53,622 nt of DNA. It comes from Bacteroidales bacterium. Lineage in GTDB: Bacteria; Bacteroidota; Bacteroidia; Bacteroidales; F082. How positions within the stretch are numbered: position 1 is the first letter of the stretch; each line of letters opens with the position of its first letter. Both the position numbers and the translations under genes were made by a program. Under the pieces are notes generated by a model, which searched no databases, was not told the DNA's origin, and worked only from the letters and a program-made list of their open reading frames with translations. Below, piece by piece: positions 1 to 9,194 of this stretch. Where the stretch lies: positions 1-53,622 of the forward strand of contig JAQVGO010000008.1 in the NCBI GenBank assembly GCA_028696715.1, given 5' to 3'.

Positions 1-398
1 CCCGGAGTCTCTGCCGAAACAGCGTATGATTTATTCTGTTTTTCGTTTTTCTTCAAAAAATGAATGAGTTTGTCAGTGGGCTTTGGAGGAATGTTCTTAA
101 CGATGGCAAGATAGGTTTTGTGCCAGTTTTTATCTTTTAGCTGCATCGTCAAACGGCTCAGTGCTTTGCTCGTTTTGGCCAGCAGCAGCACACCGCTCAC
201 AGGCCGGTCGATGCGATGCACCAGGCCAATAAAAGCAGCACCTGGTTTATTTCCTTTCCATTTCAGGTAGTCGGCAGCCTCGTCGAGCAAAGAAGCATCA
301 CCGGTTTTGTCGCCCTGCACCAATTCGGATGGCCGTTTGTTGATCACTAAAAGGTGATTGTCTTCGAACAATACGCGCGATTCAAACGGATGCGGCAT
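1..398 (-). CDS. RluA-family RNA pseudouridine synthase (3' end outside window)
   Basis: This enzyme would isomerise uridine to pseudouridine in rRNA or tRNA. The 132 visible residues start at MPHPFESRVLFEDNH and hold the family's catalytic segment VHRIDRPVSGVLLLAKTS, in which the Asp of HRID is the expected catalytic residue (HRLD in most relatives). There is no N-terminal S4 domain, so it resembles the short RluA/RluC-like single-domain forms of Bacteroidota. The frame stays open to the window edge, so the C-terminal part is missing from view. It is followed upstream by panB on the same strand with a gap of 27 bp, so the two may be co-transcribed. The target nucleotide cannot be told from sequence. 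Confidence 0.9.
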   Translation of the reverse strand, partial: MPHPFESRVLFEDNHLLVINKRPSELVQGDKTGDASLLDEAADYLKWKGNKPGAAFIGLVHRIDRPVSGVLLLAKTSKALSRLTMQLKDKNWHKTYLAIVKNIPPKPTDKLIHFLKKNEKQNKSYAVSAETP

Positions 399-425
399 AT
401 ACAAAACAAGAGTTAAGGGAGGTGA

Positions 426-1241
426 TTAATATTGTTCCCGTTCATTAGGAAAGTCAGCAGTTTTTACATCACTAATGTAACTAAAAACAGCCGTTTTGAT
501 TTCGTCGTGCAGGTTGTGATAGCGACGCAAAAAACGAGGCGAAAACTTTTGATTAATGCCCAGCATATCATGCAAAACCAGCACCTGACCGTCCACCTGA
601 TTGCCGGCGCCTATACCAATAATTGGAATTCTGACACTTTGTGTTACTTCGGCTGCCAGATGTGCAGGAATTTTTTCGAGCACGATGCCAAAACAACCTG
701 CCTGTTCCAGGATTTTTGCATCACGTCTCAGCTTTTCAGCTTCTTTATCATCGGTAGCCCGCACCACATAAGTACCGAATTTATTGATGCTTTGCGGTGT
801 GAGGCCAAGATGCCCTAAAATCGGAATGCCGGCACTGAGGATTCTGTCAACCGATTCCACAATTTCTTCGCCGCCTTCCATCTTGATGGCATTGGCTCCT
901 GACTCTTTCATAATCCGAATGGCCGACGAAAGGGCTTCTTTTGAATTTCCCTGGTAGGTGCCAAAAGGCATATCCACAACCACCAGCGATCTTTTTACTG
1001 CCCTGGCCACCGAGCTGGCATGATAGATCATCTCGTTTAAAGTGATGGGCAAAGTGGTTTTATGCCCCGCCATAACGTTAGAGGCACTATCGCCCACTAA
1101 AATCACATCAATGCCTGCTTCGTCCAGGATTTGTGCCATCGAATAATCGTAAGCCGTAAGCATTGCAATTTTTTCACCTTTGAGCTTCATCTCCTGAAGA
1201 ACATGTGTGGTGATCTTTGGGATATCTTTTGAAGAATACAT
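426..1241 (-). CDS. panB: 3-methyl-2-oxobutanoate hydroxymethyltransferase
   Basis: PanB adds a hydroxymethyl group from 5,10-methylene-tetrahydrofolate to 2-oxoisovalerate, giving ketopantoate, the first committed step of pantothenate and CoA synthesis in the cytoplasm. The 271-residue product has the usual length and the family motifs: [19 protein letters not shown] near the N-terminus, [12 protein letters not shown] (metal and substrate site), [13 protein letters not shown] and [10 protein letters not shown] longer frame opens upstream, but the start at 1241 (MYSSKDIPK) is chosen because a TAnnTTTG promoter box lies at 1261-1268, which puts the likely transcript start only about 13 bases before this ATG. 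No panC or panD lies in view. Confidence 0.95.
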   Translation of the reverse strand: MYSSKDIPKITTHVLQEMKLKGEKIAMLTAYDYSMAQILDEAGIDVILVGDSASNVMAGHKTTLPITLNEMIYHASSVARAVKRSLVVVDMPFGTYQGNSKEALSSAIRIMKESGANAIKMEGGEEIVESVDRILSAGIPILGHLGLTPQSINKFGTYVVRATDDKEAEKLRRDAKILEQAGCFGIVLEKIPAHLAAEVTQSVRIPIIGIGAGNQVDGQVLVLHDMLGINQKFSPRFLRRYHNLHDEIKTAVFSYISDVKTADFPNEREQY

Positions 1242-1260
1242 GATTGTTATGATTTTCATG

Positions 1261-1268
1261 CAAAAGTA
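1261..1268 (-). promoter_or_regulatory. panB promoter, -7 box
   Basis: On the minus strand the sequence reads TACTTTTG, a full match to the Bacteroidota -7 consensus TAnnTTTG. There is no clear TTG at the -33 position. It lies 19 bases before the panB ATG and argues against the longer upstream start. Confidence 0.65.
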
Positions 1269-1319
1269 ATGTTTTTTAATTGTAGAAAACCTGACTTCTG
1301 ACCCCAAAAAACTTAATCT

Positions 1320-1463
1320 TGAGCCCACTCCGAATAGTCAAAAAACTGCTGAATTTTAGCTTTTTTACTCCTGCCCTCTTAAGGGGGAAAGCTAAAAATC
1401 AGCAGTTTAAGAAAGTCCCCCTTGAGGGATTTAGGGGCAAATTGACTTTTCGGAGAGGACTCA
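1320..1463. repeat. Fold-back inverted repeat (MITE-like)
   Basis: This repeat occupies much of the 407-bp gap between panB and the next gene. Two pairs of arms face each other. Outer arms 1320-1341 and 1442-1463 match at about 19 of 22 positions (core CTCCGAA-AGTCAA). Inner arms 1342-1363 and 1388-1409 match at about 20 of 22 (AACTGCTGA, TTTAGCTTT). The left arm is continuous, while the right arm is split by about 30 bases that carry the short motif GAGGGATTTAGGGG. The tip is CCCTCTTAAGGGGG. A small frame across it (1319-1525) has no protein features. The rest of the gap holds the two flanking promoters and nothing else recognisable. It resembles a non-autonomous fold-back element; copies elsewhere in the genome were not checkable. 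Confidence 0.7.
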
Positions 1464-1558
1464 ATCTTGCATTTGTGAATCGGCTATTCCTTATTCACGC
1501 TGAATCTATTAGTTGTTTTCATTAACTGACTAATCGAATACCGTTTACTGGTCTGTGG

Positions 1559-1588
1559 TTGAATGGGAGAAAATATATTGTAATTTTG
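1559..1588 (+). promoter_or_regulatory. Promoter of the lipoprotein gene at 1649
   Basis: TTG at 1559-1561, then exactly 19 bases, then TAATTTTG at 1581-1588. This is a complete match to the Bacteroidota housekeeping promoter TTG-N19-TAnnTTTG. The ATG follows about 60 bases after the box. Confidence 0.75.
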
Positions 1589-1648
1589 GCCGTTTGTCAG
1601 GAAACCGGATTTTCTGATATGTTTTTTACAAAATAATCCAAGGAACTC

Positions 1649-2629
1649 ATGAATTTCAAAAAGATTACCGGCATTTTCGTTGTTTTGGTCACAATTTTGG
1701 CAGGATTAAATTCGTGCAGCACAGATGTTGATTTGTATGCTGATTACAAAGATATTACAATTGTTTATGGCTTGTTGGATGCCGGCCAGGACACCAATTT
1801 CATAAAAATCACCAAAGCTTTTTTGGGCCCCGGTAATGCCCTGGAGATAGCCAAAGATCCGGATTCGAGTAACTATGCCGAAAAACTGAATGTAATACTT
1901 CAGGGACGGAAAAACGGCAACGACCTGACTCCAATTGTATTGGATACCCTTACCATTCACAATAAGCTGGCTGGCGATTCTATTTTTTATTTCCCAAGTC
2001 AGTTGCTTTATTACACAGATGCAAGCCTTGATCCGGAAGCTACCTATACCCTGAAAATTGCACCCGAATCGAAAGCCATCGAAGCAGAAACCGATTTGAT
2101 TGCTTCGTTTGGCGTTGTAAGGCCGGTTAATATGATCAATTTTGCTTCCACCCTTGCCACTCAAATTGAATGGAATTCGGCGCGCGGAGGCAAACGTTAT
2201 GAGGTGCAGCTCGTTTTTTATTACAAAGAATTACATCCCGGAAATCCGGATACCCTCTACAAGCAACTGGACTGGAATTTGGGAACCCGACATGCCCAAA
2301 ATCTTGATGGAGGCGAAGCCATGAGTGTGAGTTATATGGGTAGCGATTTTTACAACCGCCTGGGACAACAGCTTGATGACGTACTTAACGTAAAACGCTG
2401 GGCAGGCGAAGTGGTGCTTACAATTTCGGCAGGAGGCGATGAGCTGAGTACCTTTATTGATGTAAATGCTCCCTCAAACAGCATCGTGCAGGAAATACCT
2501 CAGTACACGAATATTACAAATGGTTATGGAATATTTTCGGCCCGAAGCAAAGCAGAAAAAACATACAAACTCAGTGTACTTAGCGAAACAAAACTGGTTG
2601 AAGACTACGATTGGGGCTTTAGATTCTAA
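1649..2629 (+). CDS. Outer-membrane-type lipoprotein, DUF4249-like
   Basis: The 326-residue product opens with a lipoprotein signal: a short charged start, a hydrophobic stretch and a lipobox ending LNSC (Cys at about residue 23). The mature part is rich in beta-type sequence, begins with a segment recalling DUF4249 (DVDLYADYKDITIVYGLLD), and ends YDWGFRF. DUF4249 proteins are Bacteroidota surface lipoproteins of unknown role, often near TonB-dependent receptors, but none is present here: the gene stands alone with its own consensus promoter and is followed by 265 bp before dnaK. The lipoprotein call is firm; the family assignment comes from general resemblance only. No catalytic motif was seen. 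Confidence 0.75.
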   Translation: MNFKKITGIFVVLVTILAGLNSCSTDVDLYADYKDITIVYGLLDAGQDTNFIKITKAFLGPGNALEIAKDPDSSNYAEKLNVILQGRKNGNDLTPIVLDTLTIHNKLAGDSIFYFPSQLLYYTDASLDPEATYTLKIAPESKAIEAETDLIASFGVVRPVNMINFASTLATQIEWNSARGGKRYEVQLVFYYKELHPGNPDTLYKQLDWNLGTRHAQNLDGGEAMSVSYMGSDFYNRLGQQLDDVLNVKRWAGEVVLTISAGGDELSTFIDVNAPSNSIVQEIPQYTNITNGYGIFSARSKAEKTYKLSVLSETKLVEDYDWGFRF

Positions 2630-2880
2630 GGTTGATTCTCACTGACAGGCTAGGTTAAGTCGCGAACTGTCTTTTTGTCATTCCAGTTTATTAGTCCCCT
2701 CAATCTCAGCAGATATTATTGTTAAATAGTTGATAATAAAGGCGTTTAATAATCGCTTTGTTTTTTCGTTTTGGCCGAATAAGTCCTTTATTTGTAACTT
2801 TTTTCTTCCATATGGTTTTGGCACAATCCTTGACAAACACCAATTCAAAGCTTAAGAATTGAACATAAATTTTGATAAAA

Positions 2881-2886
2881 AGGAGG
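2881..2886 (+). promoter_or_regulatory. Strong Shine-Dalgarno site of dnaK
   Basis: AGGAGG lies 8 bases before the dnaK ATG, an ideal spacing. Bacteroidota genes mostly lack a clear Shine-Dalgarno sequence, and few genes in this window have one, so this suggests very high translation of dnaK. The 265-bp gap upstream (2630-2894) contains no clear TAnnTTTG match, which may mean a different promoter class. Confidence 0.75.
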
Positions 2887-2894
2887 ATAACTAA

Positions 2895-4814
2895 ATGGGA
2901 AAAATAATTGGAATTGACCTTGGAACAACCAACTCTTGCGTTGCAGTAATGGAAGGTAACGAGCCGGTTGTAATCCCGAACAGCGAAGGCCGTCGTACAA
3001 CGCCTTCAATCGTGGCATTTACCGAAAACGGAGAACGCAAGGTGGGTGATCCTGCCAAACGTCAAGCCATCACAAACCCCGAAAAGACCGTTTCTTCGAT
3101 CAAGCGCTTTATGGGCGAAACATTCGATCAGGTTTCTAAAGAAGTTGGCCGGGTACCTTATAAAGTTGTGAAAGGTCAAAATAATACACCACGCGTTCAG
3201 ATTGATGACCGTATGTACACCCCACAGGAAATTTCGGCTATGGTGCTTCAGAAAATGAAGAAAACCGCCGAAGATTACCTGGGTCAAACGGTAACGGAAG
3301 CAGTAATTACTGTACCCGCTTATTTTAGCGATTCCCAAAGACAGGCTACTAAGGAAGCTGGTGAAATTGCTGGTCTCAAAGTAAAACGCATTATAAATGA
3401 GCCTACCGCTGCAGCTTTAGCATACGGTTTGGATAAAAAGAAAAATGACGTAAAAGTTGCCGTATTCGACCTTGGTGGTGGTACTTTTGATATCTCAATC
3501 CTTGAACTAGGTGAAGGAGTATTCGAAGTGAAATCGACCAATGGTAATACTCACCTGGGTGGTGACGATTTTGATGATGCGGTAATACAGTGGCTGGCTG
3601 ACGAGTTTAAAAAAGACGAAGGCCTTGATCTGCGTAAAGATCCTATGGCACTTCAACGCTTGAAAGAAGCAGCCGAAAAAGCAAAAATCGAACTTTCCAG
3701 CTCTACCGAAACAGAGATCAACCTGCCCTATATTATGCCGGTTGATGGCGTGCCAAAGCACCTTGTTCGTAAGCTCACCCGTTCCAAATTTGAACAGCTC
3801 ACCGATTCGCTCATTCGAGGAACAATCGAACCTTGCCGTCAGGCACTTAAAGATGCCGGAATGTCTGCCAGCGATGTGGATGAAGTGATTTTGGTAGGTG
3901 GTTCAACACGTATTCCGGCCATCCAGAATATTGTTAAGGATTTCTTTGGAAAAGAACCTTCGAAAGGTGTAAATCCTGATGAAGTAGTGGCTGTTGGTGC
4001 TGCTATTCAGGGTGGCGTACTCACCGGAGAGGTTAAAGATGTGCTGTTACTCGACGTTACACCGCTCAGCCTGGGTATCGAAACCCTTGGTGGTGTGATG
4101 ACAAAACTTATCGAGTCGAACACAACTATTCCAACAAAGAAATCAGAGGTGTTCTCAACGGCAGCTGATAATCAACCTTCTGTTGAAATTCATGTGTTGC
4201 AGGGCGAGAGGCCAATGGCCAATCAAAACAAGAGTATCGGACGTTTCCATCTCAATGATATTCCACCTGCACCTCGCGGCGTTCCACAGATTGAAGTAAC
4301 TTTTGATATTGACTCTAACGGTATTTTGCACGTTTCTGCCAAAGACAAAGCTACCGGTAAATCGCAAAGTATTCGCATAGAAGCATCTTCGGGGCTTACT
4401 GATGCCGAGATCCAGAAAATGAAGGATGAGGCTGCAGCCAATGCCGAAACAGATAAGAAAGAGCGCGAGAAAATAGATAAACTAAATTCAGCTGATGCAC
4501 TGGTATTCCAAACCGAAAAACAGTTGAAAGAATACGGCGATAAACTTCCGGCTGATAAAAAGTCAGAAATAGAAAGTGCCCTTGAAGAGCTCAAAAAAGC
4601 ACATCAAAGTCAGGATATTCCTGCCATAGATGGAGCCATGGAAAAGCTTAACGGCATCTGGCAGTCGGCTAGTGAAGAGATGTACAAAAACACACAGCAG
4701 TCTCAGGATGGCGCACAGCCCGGTGCTGATGCCAACGCTGGCTCATCTGCCGGTCAAGGCGGTGATGATGAAGTAACTGATGTGGATTTTGAAGAAGTTG
4801 ACGATAAAAAGTAG
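2895..4814 (+). CDS. dnaK: Molecular chaperone DnaK (Hsp70)
   Basis: DnaK binds exposed hydrophobic peptide segments in an ATP-driven cycle with DnaJ and GrpE. The 639-residue protein has the complete architecture: an ATPase domain (residues 1 to about 385) with [18 protein letters not shown] at the start, [42 protein letters not shown] and the [11 protein letters not shown] segment; a linker with [15 protein letters not shown]; the substrate-binding domain; a helical lid; and an acidic disordered tail ending [12 protein letters not shown]. Length is normal. The start is fixed by a strong Shine-Dalgarno site. It stands alone, with neither grpE nor dnaJ beside it, and a hairpin terminator follows directly. 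Confidence 0.99.
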   Translation: MGKIIGIDLGTTNSCVAVMEGNEPVVIPNSEGRRTTPSIVAFTENGERKVGDPAKRQAITNPEKTVSSIKRFMGETFDQVSKEVGRVPYKVVKGQNNTPRVQIDDRMYTPQEISAMVLQKMKKTAEDYLGQTVTEAVITVPAYFSDSQRQATKEAGEIAGLKVKRIINEPTAAALAYGLDKKKNDVKVAVFDLGGGTFDISILELGEGVFEVKSTNGNTHLGGDDFDDAVIQWLADEFKKDEGLDLRKDPMALQRLKEAAEKAKIELSSSTETEINLPYIMPVDGVPKHLVRKLTRSKFEQLTDSLIRGTIEPCRQALKDAGMSASDVDEVILVGGSTRIPAIQNIVKDFFGKEPSKGVNPDEVVAVGAAIQGGVLTGEVKDVLLLDVTPLSLGIETLGGVMTKLIESNTTIPTKKSEVFSTAADNQPSVEIHVLQGERPMANQNKSIGRFHLNDIPPAPRGVPQIEVTFDIDSNGILHVSAKDKATGKSQSIRIEASSGLTDAEIQKMKDEAAANAETDKKEREKIDKLNSADALVFQTEKQLKEYGDKLPADKKSEIESALEELKKAHQSQDIPAIDGAMEKLNGIWQSASEEMYKNTQQSQDGAQPGADANAGSSAGQGGDDEVTDVDFEEVDDKK

Positions 4815-4837
4815 AATTATCTTAAATCTTAATATTT

Positions 4838-4871
4838 GGGGCTTGATCCATTGGTGATCAGCCCTTTTTTT
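4838..4871 (+). terminator. Intrinsic terminator after dnaK
   Basis: GGGCTTGAT pairs with ATCAGCCC (one bulged base) around a short loop and is followed directly by a run of seven or more T. Confidence 0.8.
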
Positions 4872-4906
4872 ATTGTTTTTTTAATCTGCCAAGCTTTTTT
4901 TATCCT

Positions 4907-4914
4907 TAACTTTG
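4907..4914 (+). promoter_or_regulatory. Promoter -7 box of the T9SS cargo gene
   Basis: TAACTTTG matches TAnnTTTG. No TTG was found at the -33 position. The ATG at 4955 lies 40 bases downstream. Confidence 0.55.
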
Positions 4915-4954
4915 GCGTTTGAAATTGTGGAATTATTCTCAAAAATTTAAGCTT

Positions 4955-6598
4955 ATGAAAAAACTTATCTTTACTATTTTAAGTCTGGCTTTTGTAGCAT
5001 TTTTAATGCCACTGCAAGCCCAAAACCTGGTTGTAAATGGCGACCTTGAAGCATGGAACTCTGACACCGAACCTAGCGGTTGGACTAAAGCCGAAAGTAT
5101 TTCCAAGGAATCAACCACTATTCATGGTGGTAGTTTTTCGGCTCGTCACACTTCTGGCGATGGCACCCTCGATTTTCAGCAGGATGTTGATGGTATTGTT
5201 CCCGGAACCACTTATACCATTGAGTATTATTATTATGACAACGATCCGGCTGCCCGCACCCGTATCTGGGCTTACTGGATGGACGAAGGCAATACTTATC
5301 TGGATGATAACGAGGATGTTTTGCGCCCGGGCACCTACAGCGAAGATAATGCCAACTGGATGCAGTATTCACAGATACTAACAGCTCCTGCCAATGCGGC
5401 AAAATTTCGCTTTGAAGTACGTGTTTATAAACAGGACGGTAATTCAGGCGGTTCCGTTTTTTATGACGACTTCTCCATCAGCGGAGATATAGTGATCAAA
5501 CCCGAACCTTCAAATTATCCCACCGCTTTTGCTGCTGAAACCGGAGATTTAGGTGTTAACCTCAGCTGGACAGACGCCACCGGTGAACAGCTGCCGGATG
5601 GCTATCTGATTCTTGGTGAAGCATTGGTAACCAGAGGATTGAATTTTGATCTTCCAATTGATGGTACTCCTGTTGCAAACAACCTGGATATCTCAATGGG
5701 ATATATCGCCTGGAATGTGCCTTTTGGTCAGGAAGCGCATGTTTTTAGTGCTTTGGAGCCTAATACAACCTATCATTTCGCCATTTTCCCTTATACAAAT
5801 CTTGGCGAAAACATTGATTACAAAACTGATGGAGCTTATCCTGAGGCTACTATAACTACTTCAAATACGGTTGCATTGCTCAACGAGCCCTTTGATCAGG
5901 ATTTAGGGGTAATGAGTACTTATAACGTTGTTGGAGATCAGGAATGGTCGCACAGTACTTTTGGCGATGATCAGTTTGCACGTATGTCAGGTTTTTCTGG
6001 CAGTGCTATGCTTAATGAAGACTGGTTGATCAGCCCCGAAATGGATTTCACCAATATGCAGTCTGCAAATCTCAGTTTCCGCACAGCTTACAATTTTGAT
6101 GGCGATCCGCTTCGCATGATGGTTTCAAGTGATTACGACGGACAGGGCAATCCAAATGATTTTAGCTGGACAGATTTAACAGATCAGTTCGACTGGTCGT
6201 CGGGTGGTTACGAATGGGCAGAATCCGGTTCAATGGATATTCTTTCCTATGCGAACCCAAAATTATATGTAGCGTTTAAGTACACTTCCACTACGGCTGC
6301 TGCCTCTACCTGGGAAGTTGATTACGTTAGGGTAGTTGGGCAAGGAACCGTTGGCGTTAATGAAATGCTGACACAAACAGTTAAAGTGTATCCCAATCCA
6401 GTTACTGATCAGATCAGTTTCAGTTTGGAAGCTGATGCAAGCATTCAGATTGTTGATATGACAGGCAAACTCGTTTACAGTAATCAACTGAATGCCGGTG
6501 ACAGCCGGATTGATGTTTCTGGCCTCAAACAAGGCGTTTACATGATAGGCTTCAGCTTTGATGATGGTACTTACACCCATACTCGTTTTGTAAAATAA
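4955..6598 (+). CDS. Secreted multidomain protein with T9SS type A sorting domain
   Basis: The 547-residue product is a likely T9SS cargo protein. Visible parts in order: signal peptide (MKKLIFTILSLAF ... ending QAQ, about 23 residues); a carbohydrate-binding-like jelly-roll (about 24-180, starting NLVVNGDLEAWNSD and ending GGSVFYDDFSISG); a fibronectin type III-like domain (about 185-300); a choice-of-anchor J/cleaved adhesin-like domain (about 310-460, with LNEPFD, EDWLISPEMD and WEVDYVRVVG); and a C-terminal type A sorting domain (last 75 residues, VKVYPNPVTDQ to THTRFVK) with the usual PNP and GxYMI features. No catalytic domain is seen, so adhesion or glycan binding is the best guess. 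A longer frame with a TTG start exists, but ATG 4955 begins the signal peptide. Confidence 0.9.
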   Translation: MKKLIFTILSLAFVAFLMPLQAQNLVVNGDLEAWNSDTEPSGWTKAESISKESTTIHGGSFSARHTSGDGTLDFQQDVDGIVPGTTYTIEYYYYDNDPAARTRIWAYWMDEGNTYLDDNEDVLRPGTYSEDNANWMQYSQILTAPANAAKFRFEVRVYKQDGNSGGSVFYDDFSISGDIVIKPEPSNYPTAFAAETGDLGVNLSWTDATGEQLPDGYLILGEALVTRGLNFDLPIDGTPVANNLDISMGYIAWNVPFGQEAHVFSALEPNTTYHFAIFPYTNLGENIDYKTDGAYPEATITTSNTVALLNEPFDQDLGVMSTYNVVGDQEWSHSTFGDDQFARMSGFSGSAMLNEDWLISPEMDFTNMQSANLSFRTAYNFDGDPLRMMVSSDYDGQGNPNDFSWTDLTDQFDWSSGGYEWAESGSMDILSYANPKLYVAFKYTSTTAAASTWEVDYVRVVGQGTVGVNEMLTQTVKVYPNPVTDQISFSLEADASIQIVDMTGKLVYSNQLNAGDSRIDVSGLKQGVYMIGFSFDDGTYTHTRFVK

Positions 6599-6619
6599 TT
6601 TACAATAAGATTAAAAATG

Positions 6620-6660
6620 AACTGCACAAGGGATAGCTTCCTTGTGCAGTTTTGTTTTTA
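6620..6660 (+). terminator. Intrinsic terminator after the T9SS cargo gene
   Basis: A perfect 12-bp stem, AACTGCACAAGG with CCTTGTGCAGTT, closes an 8-base loop (6632-6639) and is followed by a T-rich tail. Confidence 0.9.
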
Positions 6661-6720
6661 AAAGCCCTGGTATCATAAAAATTATTTATTTTCGTTAGCT
6701 TGCTAGCATACCAAATTCAA

Positions 6721-8271
6721 ATGAAGCAATTCGGCTGTATATTATTTTTGTTTTTACTCATCTCATCAATACAGGCGCAGGAATATGAACCTGTGCGACT
6801 GGAATTGCCAGCCCGGATCGACAGCAAGAGCTATGGTTTTGAGTTGATGGGCAAGGAGGGTTTAATGCTTTTTTATGAGCATAGCGAGCTGGACGAAAAT
6901 AACAAACGCAAATGGTATTTTTCGAAACTAGATACCAATCTTACCGAGCAATGGGTTAAGCTTGTTTCACTTTCGGAAGGTATGCGCATACATAAAATCC
7001 TATCAACCCAAGAACGGTTGATCGTTTTATTTTTAAATAATACCGGAAAAAAGCAGGAGCCAATACCTTATGAAATTGTAAGTTTTCATTTGAAAAATGA
7101 AAAGTTCAGCCTGATGGGAGGGGATTTTCCGGCGCAGGCCGAAATTAGCAAACTTGCTGCTGTTGATGATAAATTAATGGTAGGTGTTAATTTAGCAGAT
7201 AACCTGGCTGACCTGCTTTTTTTTAATCTTTCGAAAGGGAGTTTAACACCAATCGACCAATTATCCGAAGGGCAGTATTTGATCAGTGAGATAGACCTTA
7301 TGCCAGATAGCAGTAAATTTGGTGTTTTTATAAAACGTTTTGGAAATAAAAGATTTGAAGCGGATATTTTCTTGATTTTTGATGTGGAGGGCCAATTAAT
7401 CAATCGCTTCGAGATTGCGGACGAGCAATACCGGTATTTGGCATCGGTCGGGTTTTTTAGTCAAACTGAAGAAGTGGTGGCTATTGGCACTTACGAACGC
7501 GAGAAAAGTAAGCCCACTGGTCTGAAAGACGCACAGGAAACAACAGCTCGCGAGGCAGCAGGCTTGTTTTATTTGCAGTTGAAACCAAACGGACAAAGTA
7601 ATATTCAGTATCATCCTTTTGCCTCTTTGCCAAATATTGATAATGCCTTGGCCAGTGAGGATCTGATGCGCTACAGGCAGCAACAATCCCGGGGAAAAGT
7701 GAATATAGAAGAAACCGATATAGCATTTCAGTTTTACGAACCTCAGCTGATCAAACAGGATAGTCTGTTGTTATTTTCGGCTGAGGCATTTCGCCCACGT
7801 TATCGGGTTGAATCAAGAATTGATTATGATTTTTATGGCCGCCCGATACCCTATACATATACCATTTTCGAGGGATATCAGTTTTTTAATACCCTGCTGG
7901 TTTCATTCAATAATGAGGGTGGCGTTAACTGGCTCAACACCTTTCAGATACGAGATCTGACCAGCTATGAGCTCGAGCGTCATGTTATTGTGTCGGCTCA
8001 TGAGCCGGAGGTGTTGGCGGCTGCTTATCACGAAGGTGTGTTGCACAGTAAGCTTTTCGATTCGGACGGAGAGCTGATAGGAGAACCTGCCCGCACAAAC
8101 CTGGATTTGCGCTTTTCGAATGATCGGCTTCTCGAAGAAAATTTTGGCAGACTGGATTATTGGTATAGCAATTATTTTGTCGTTACGGCCAATCAAAAAA
8201 TCAGCAACAGCCGGTTGGTACGCAAGAATCCAAGAAGTGTTTTCATCATTCAAAAAATAGCCTTTGAATAG
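6721..8271 (+). CDS. Exported protein of unknown function
   Basis: I do not recognise this family. The 516-residue product starts with a clear signal peptide (MKQFGCILFLFLLISSIQAQ, cleavage after QAQ), so it is periplasmic or surface located. The remainder is rich in beta-type sequence with alternating charged and aromatic residues, and reads like a beta-propeller or WD-like sensor (repeated segments of the type LMVGVNLADN, KFGVFIKRFG, VVAIGTYERE, each with hydrophobic strands about 45-60 residues apart), though no defined repeat could be proven. There is no sorting domain, lipobox or membrane helix after the signal. The start at 6721 was preferred over the frame's first codon because it begins the signal peptide. 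A terminator separates it from the cargo gene upstream. Confidence 0.8.
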   Translation: MKQFGCILFLFLLISSIQAQEYEPVRLELPARIDSKSYGFELMGKEGLMLFYEHSELDENNKRKWYFSKLDTNLTEQWVKLVSLSEGMRIHKILSTQERLIVLFLNNTGKKQEPIPYEIVSFHLKNEKFSLMGGDFPAQAEISKLAAVDDKLMVGVNLADNLADLLFFNLSKGSLTPIDQLSEGQYLISEIDLMPDSSKFGVFIKRFGNKRFEADIFLIFDVEGQLINRFEIADEQYRYLASVGFFSQTEEVVAIGTYEREKSKPTGLKDAQETTAREAAGLFYLQLKPNGQSNIQYHPFASLPNIDNALASEDLMRYRQQQSRGKVNIEETDIAFQFYEPQLIKQDSLLLFSAEAFRPRYRVESRIDYDFYGRPIPYTYTIFEGYQFFNTLLVSFNNEGGVNWLNTFQIRDLTSYELERHVIVSAHEPEVLAAAYHEGVLHSKLFDSDGELIGEPARTNLDLRFSNDRLLEENFGRLDYWYSNYFVVTANQKISNSRLVRKNPRSVFIIQKIAFE

Positions 8272-8330
8272 CATGAGCCTTGAGGATGATTGAACAAGGG
8301 ATTTTATTCATAATCAGATTAATTTTTTCT

Positions 8331-8338
8331 TAATTTTG
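8331..8338 (+). promoter_or_regulatory. Promoter -7 box of the methyltransferase gene
   Basis: TAATTTTG matches TAnnTTTG, 26 bases before the ATG at 8365. No TTG is found at exactly the -33 position. Confidence 0.6.
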
Positions 8339-8364
8339 TAACCGAATCTTACAAACAATTCGTA

Positions 8365-9156
8365 ATGAGCTTTATAAACAAAACAAGTGAGTTTATAGCT
8401 TATTTATTCAGGGCAAAAGGATTACACGGACTGCATTCCCCATTTGTTTATCAATTGGCTGGTGAAGTGCTTTACGACAAAAATCATTATCCGGAATATG
8501 AAGCATTACATCGGCAGCGCAAACGCCTGCTAAGTAACCGCAACCTTATTGAAACAGTTGATTTTGGTGCTTCTGCTGGTTCAAAAGAGTTTATCACCTA
8601 TCGGGCCAGGGTGCAGCAGCTTGTCAAAAGACGCTCACACGCCGAGCGTTTTAACCAGCTGCTATTTCGATTGTCGCATCATTTCAAACCCGAATACATA
8701 ATTGAGTTTGGCACGGCTGCCGGTTTGGGGGCTGCTGCATTGGCATTGGGAAATCCTGATTCGAAAGTTATCACCCTCGAAGGCTGTGCTTCGATGGCAC
8801 AAGTGGCGGCTAATAGCTTCGAAAGGCTTGAAGCAAGGAATGTAAATATTGTTATAGGAAATTTTAACCAGACCCTGCCAGAGGTGCTGAATGAAATGCC
8901 CCGGCTCGATCTGGTTTTTTTTGACGGGAATCACCAAAAGATGCCTACGCTTGATTATTTTAAGCATTGCCTCACCAAAGCTCATGCCGACAGTGTATTT
9001 ATTTTCGACGACATTCATTGGTCAGCCGATATGGATGACGCCTGGAACGAAATTCGGAATAATGACCAGGTAAGCCTTTCTATTGATCTTTATCAATTTG
9101 GATTGGTGTTTTTCAGAAAGGGAATTGCAAAGCAACATTTTACCTTGAAGATGTAG
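8365..9156 (+). CDS. Class I SAM-dependent methyltransferase
   Basis: The 263-residue protein has a Rossmann-type SAM-binding fold: motif [19 protein letters not shown] at about 112-129, the acidic loop KVITLEGC, then [10 protein letters not shown] (motif IV-like) and the late segment [16 protein letters not shown]. This pattern (FFDGNH, DDIHW) is that of the Methyltransf_24/O-methyltransferase-like family. The N-terminal 100 residues are helical and basic and are shared by Bacteroidota relatives. The substrate is unknown. It sits just upstream of the ABC ATPase gene, whose own consensus promoter overlaps the end of this gene, so the two need not be one operon. Confidence 0.85.
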   Translation: MSFINKTSEFIAYLFRAKGLHGLHSPFVYQLAGEVLYDKNHYPEYEALHRQRKRLLSNRNLIETVDFGASAGSKEFITYRARVQQLVKRRSHAERFNQLLFRLSHHFKPEYIIEFGTAAGLGAAALALGNPDSKVITLEGCASMAQVAANSFERLEARNVNIVIGNFNQTLPEVLNEMPRLDLVFFDGNHQKMPTLDYFKHCLTKAHADSVFIFDDIHWSADMDDAWNEIRNNDQVSLSIDLYQFGLVFFRKGIAKQHFTLKM

Positions 9157-9174
9157 ATTTGTTTAGTAACTTTG
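9145..9174 (+). promoter_or_regulatory. Promoter of the ABC ATPase gene
   Basis: TTG at 9145-9147, 19 bases, TAACTTTG at 9167-9174: a complete TTG-N19-TAnnTTTG match. The -33 element lies inside the last codons of the methyltransferase gene. Confidence 0.75.
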
Positions 9175-9194
9175 TTTTTCCAAAACACCTGCTC

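Noticed and set aside
1319..1525. Small plus-strand frame across the fold-back repeat
   Set aside because: It coincides with the inverted repeat, has no recognisable protein features and no start signal, so it is chance.
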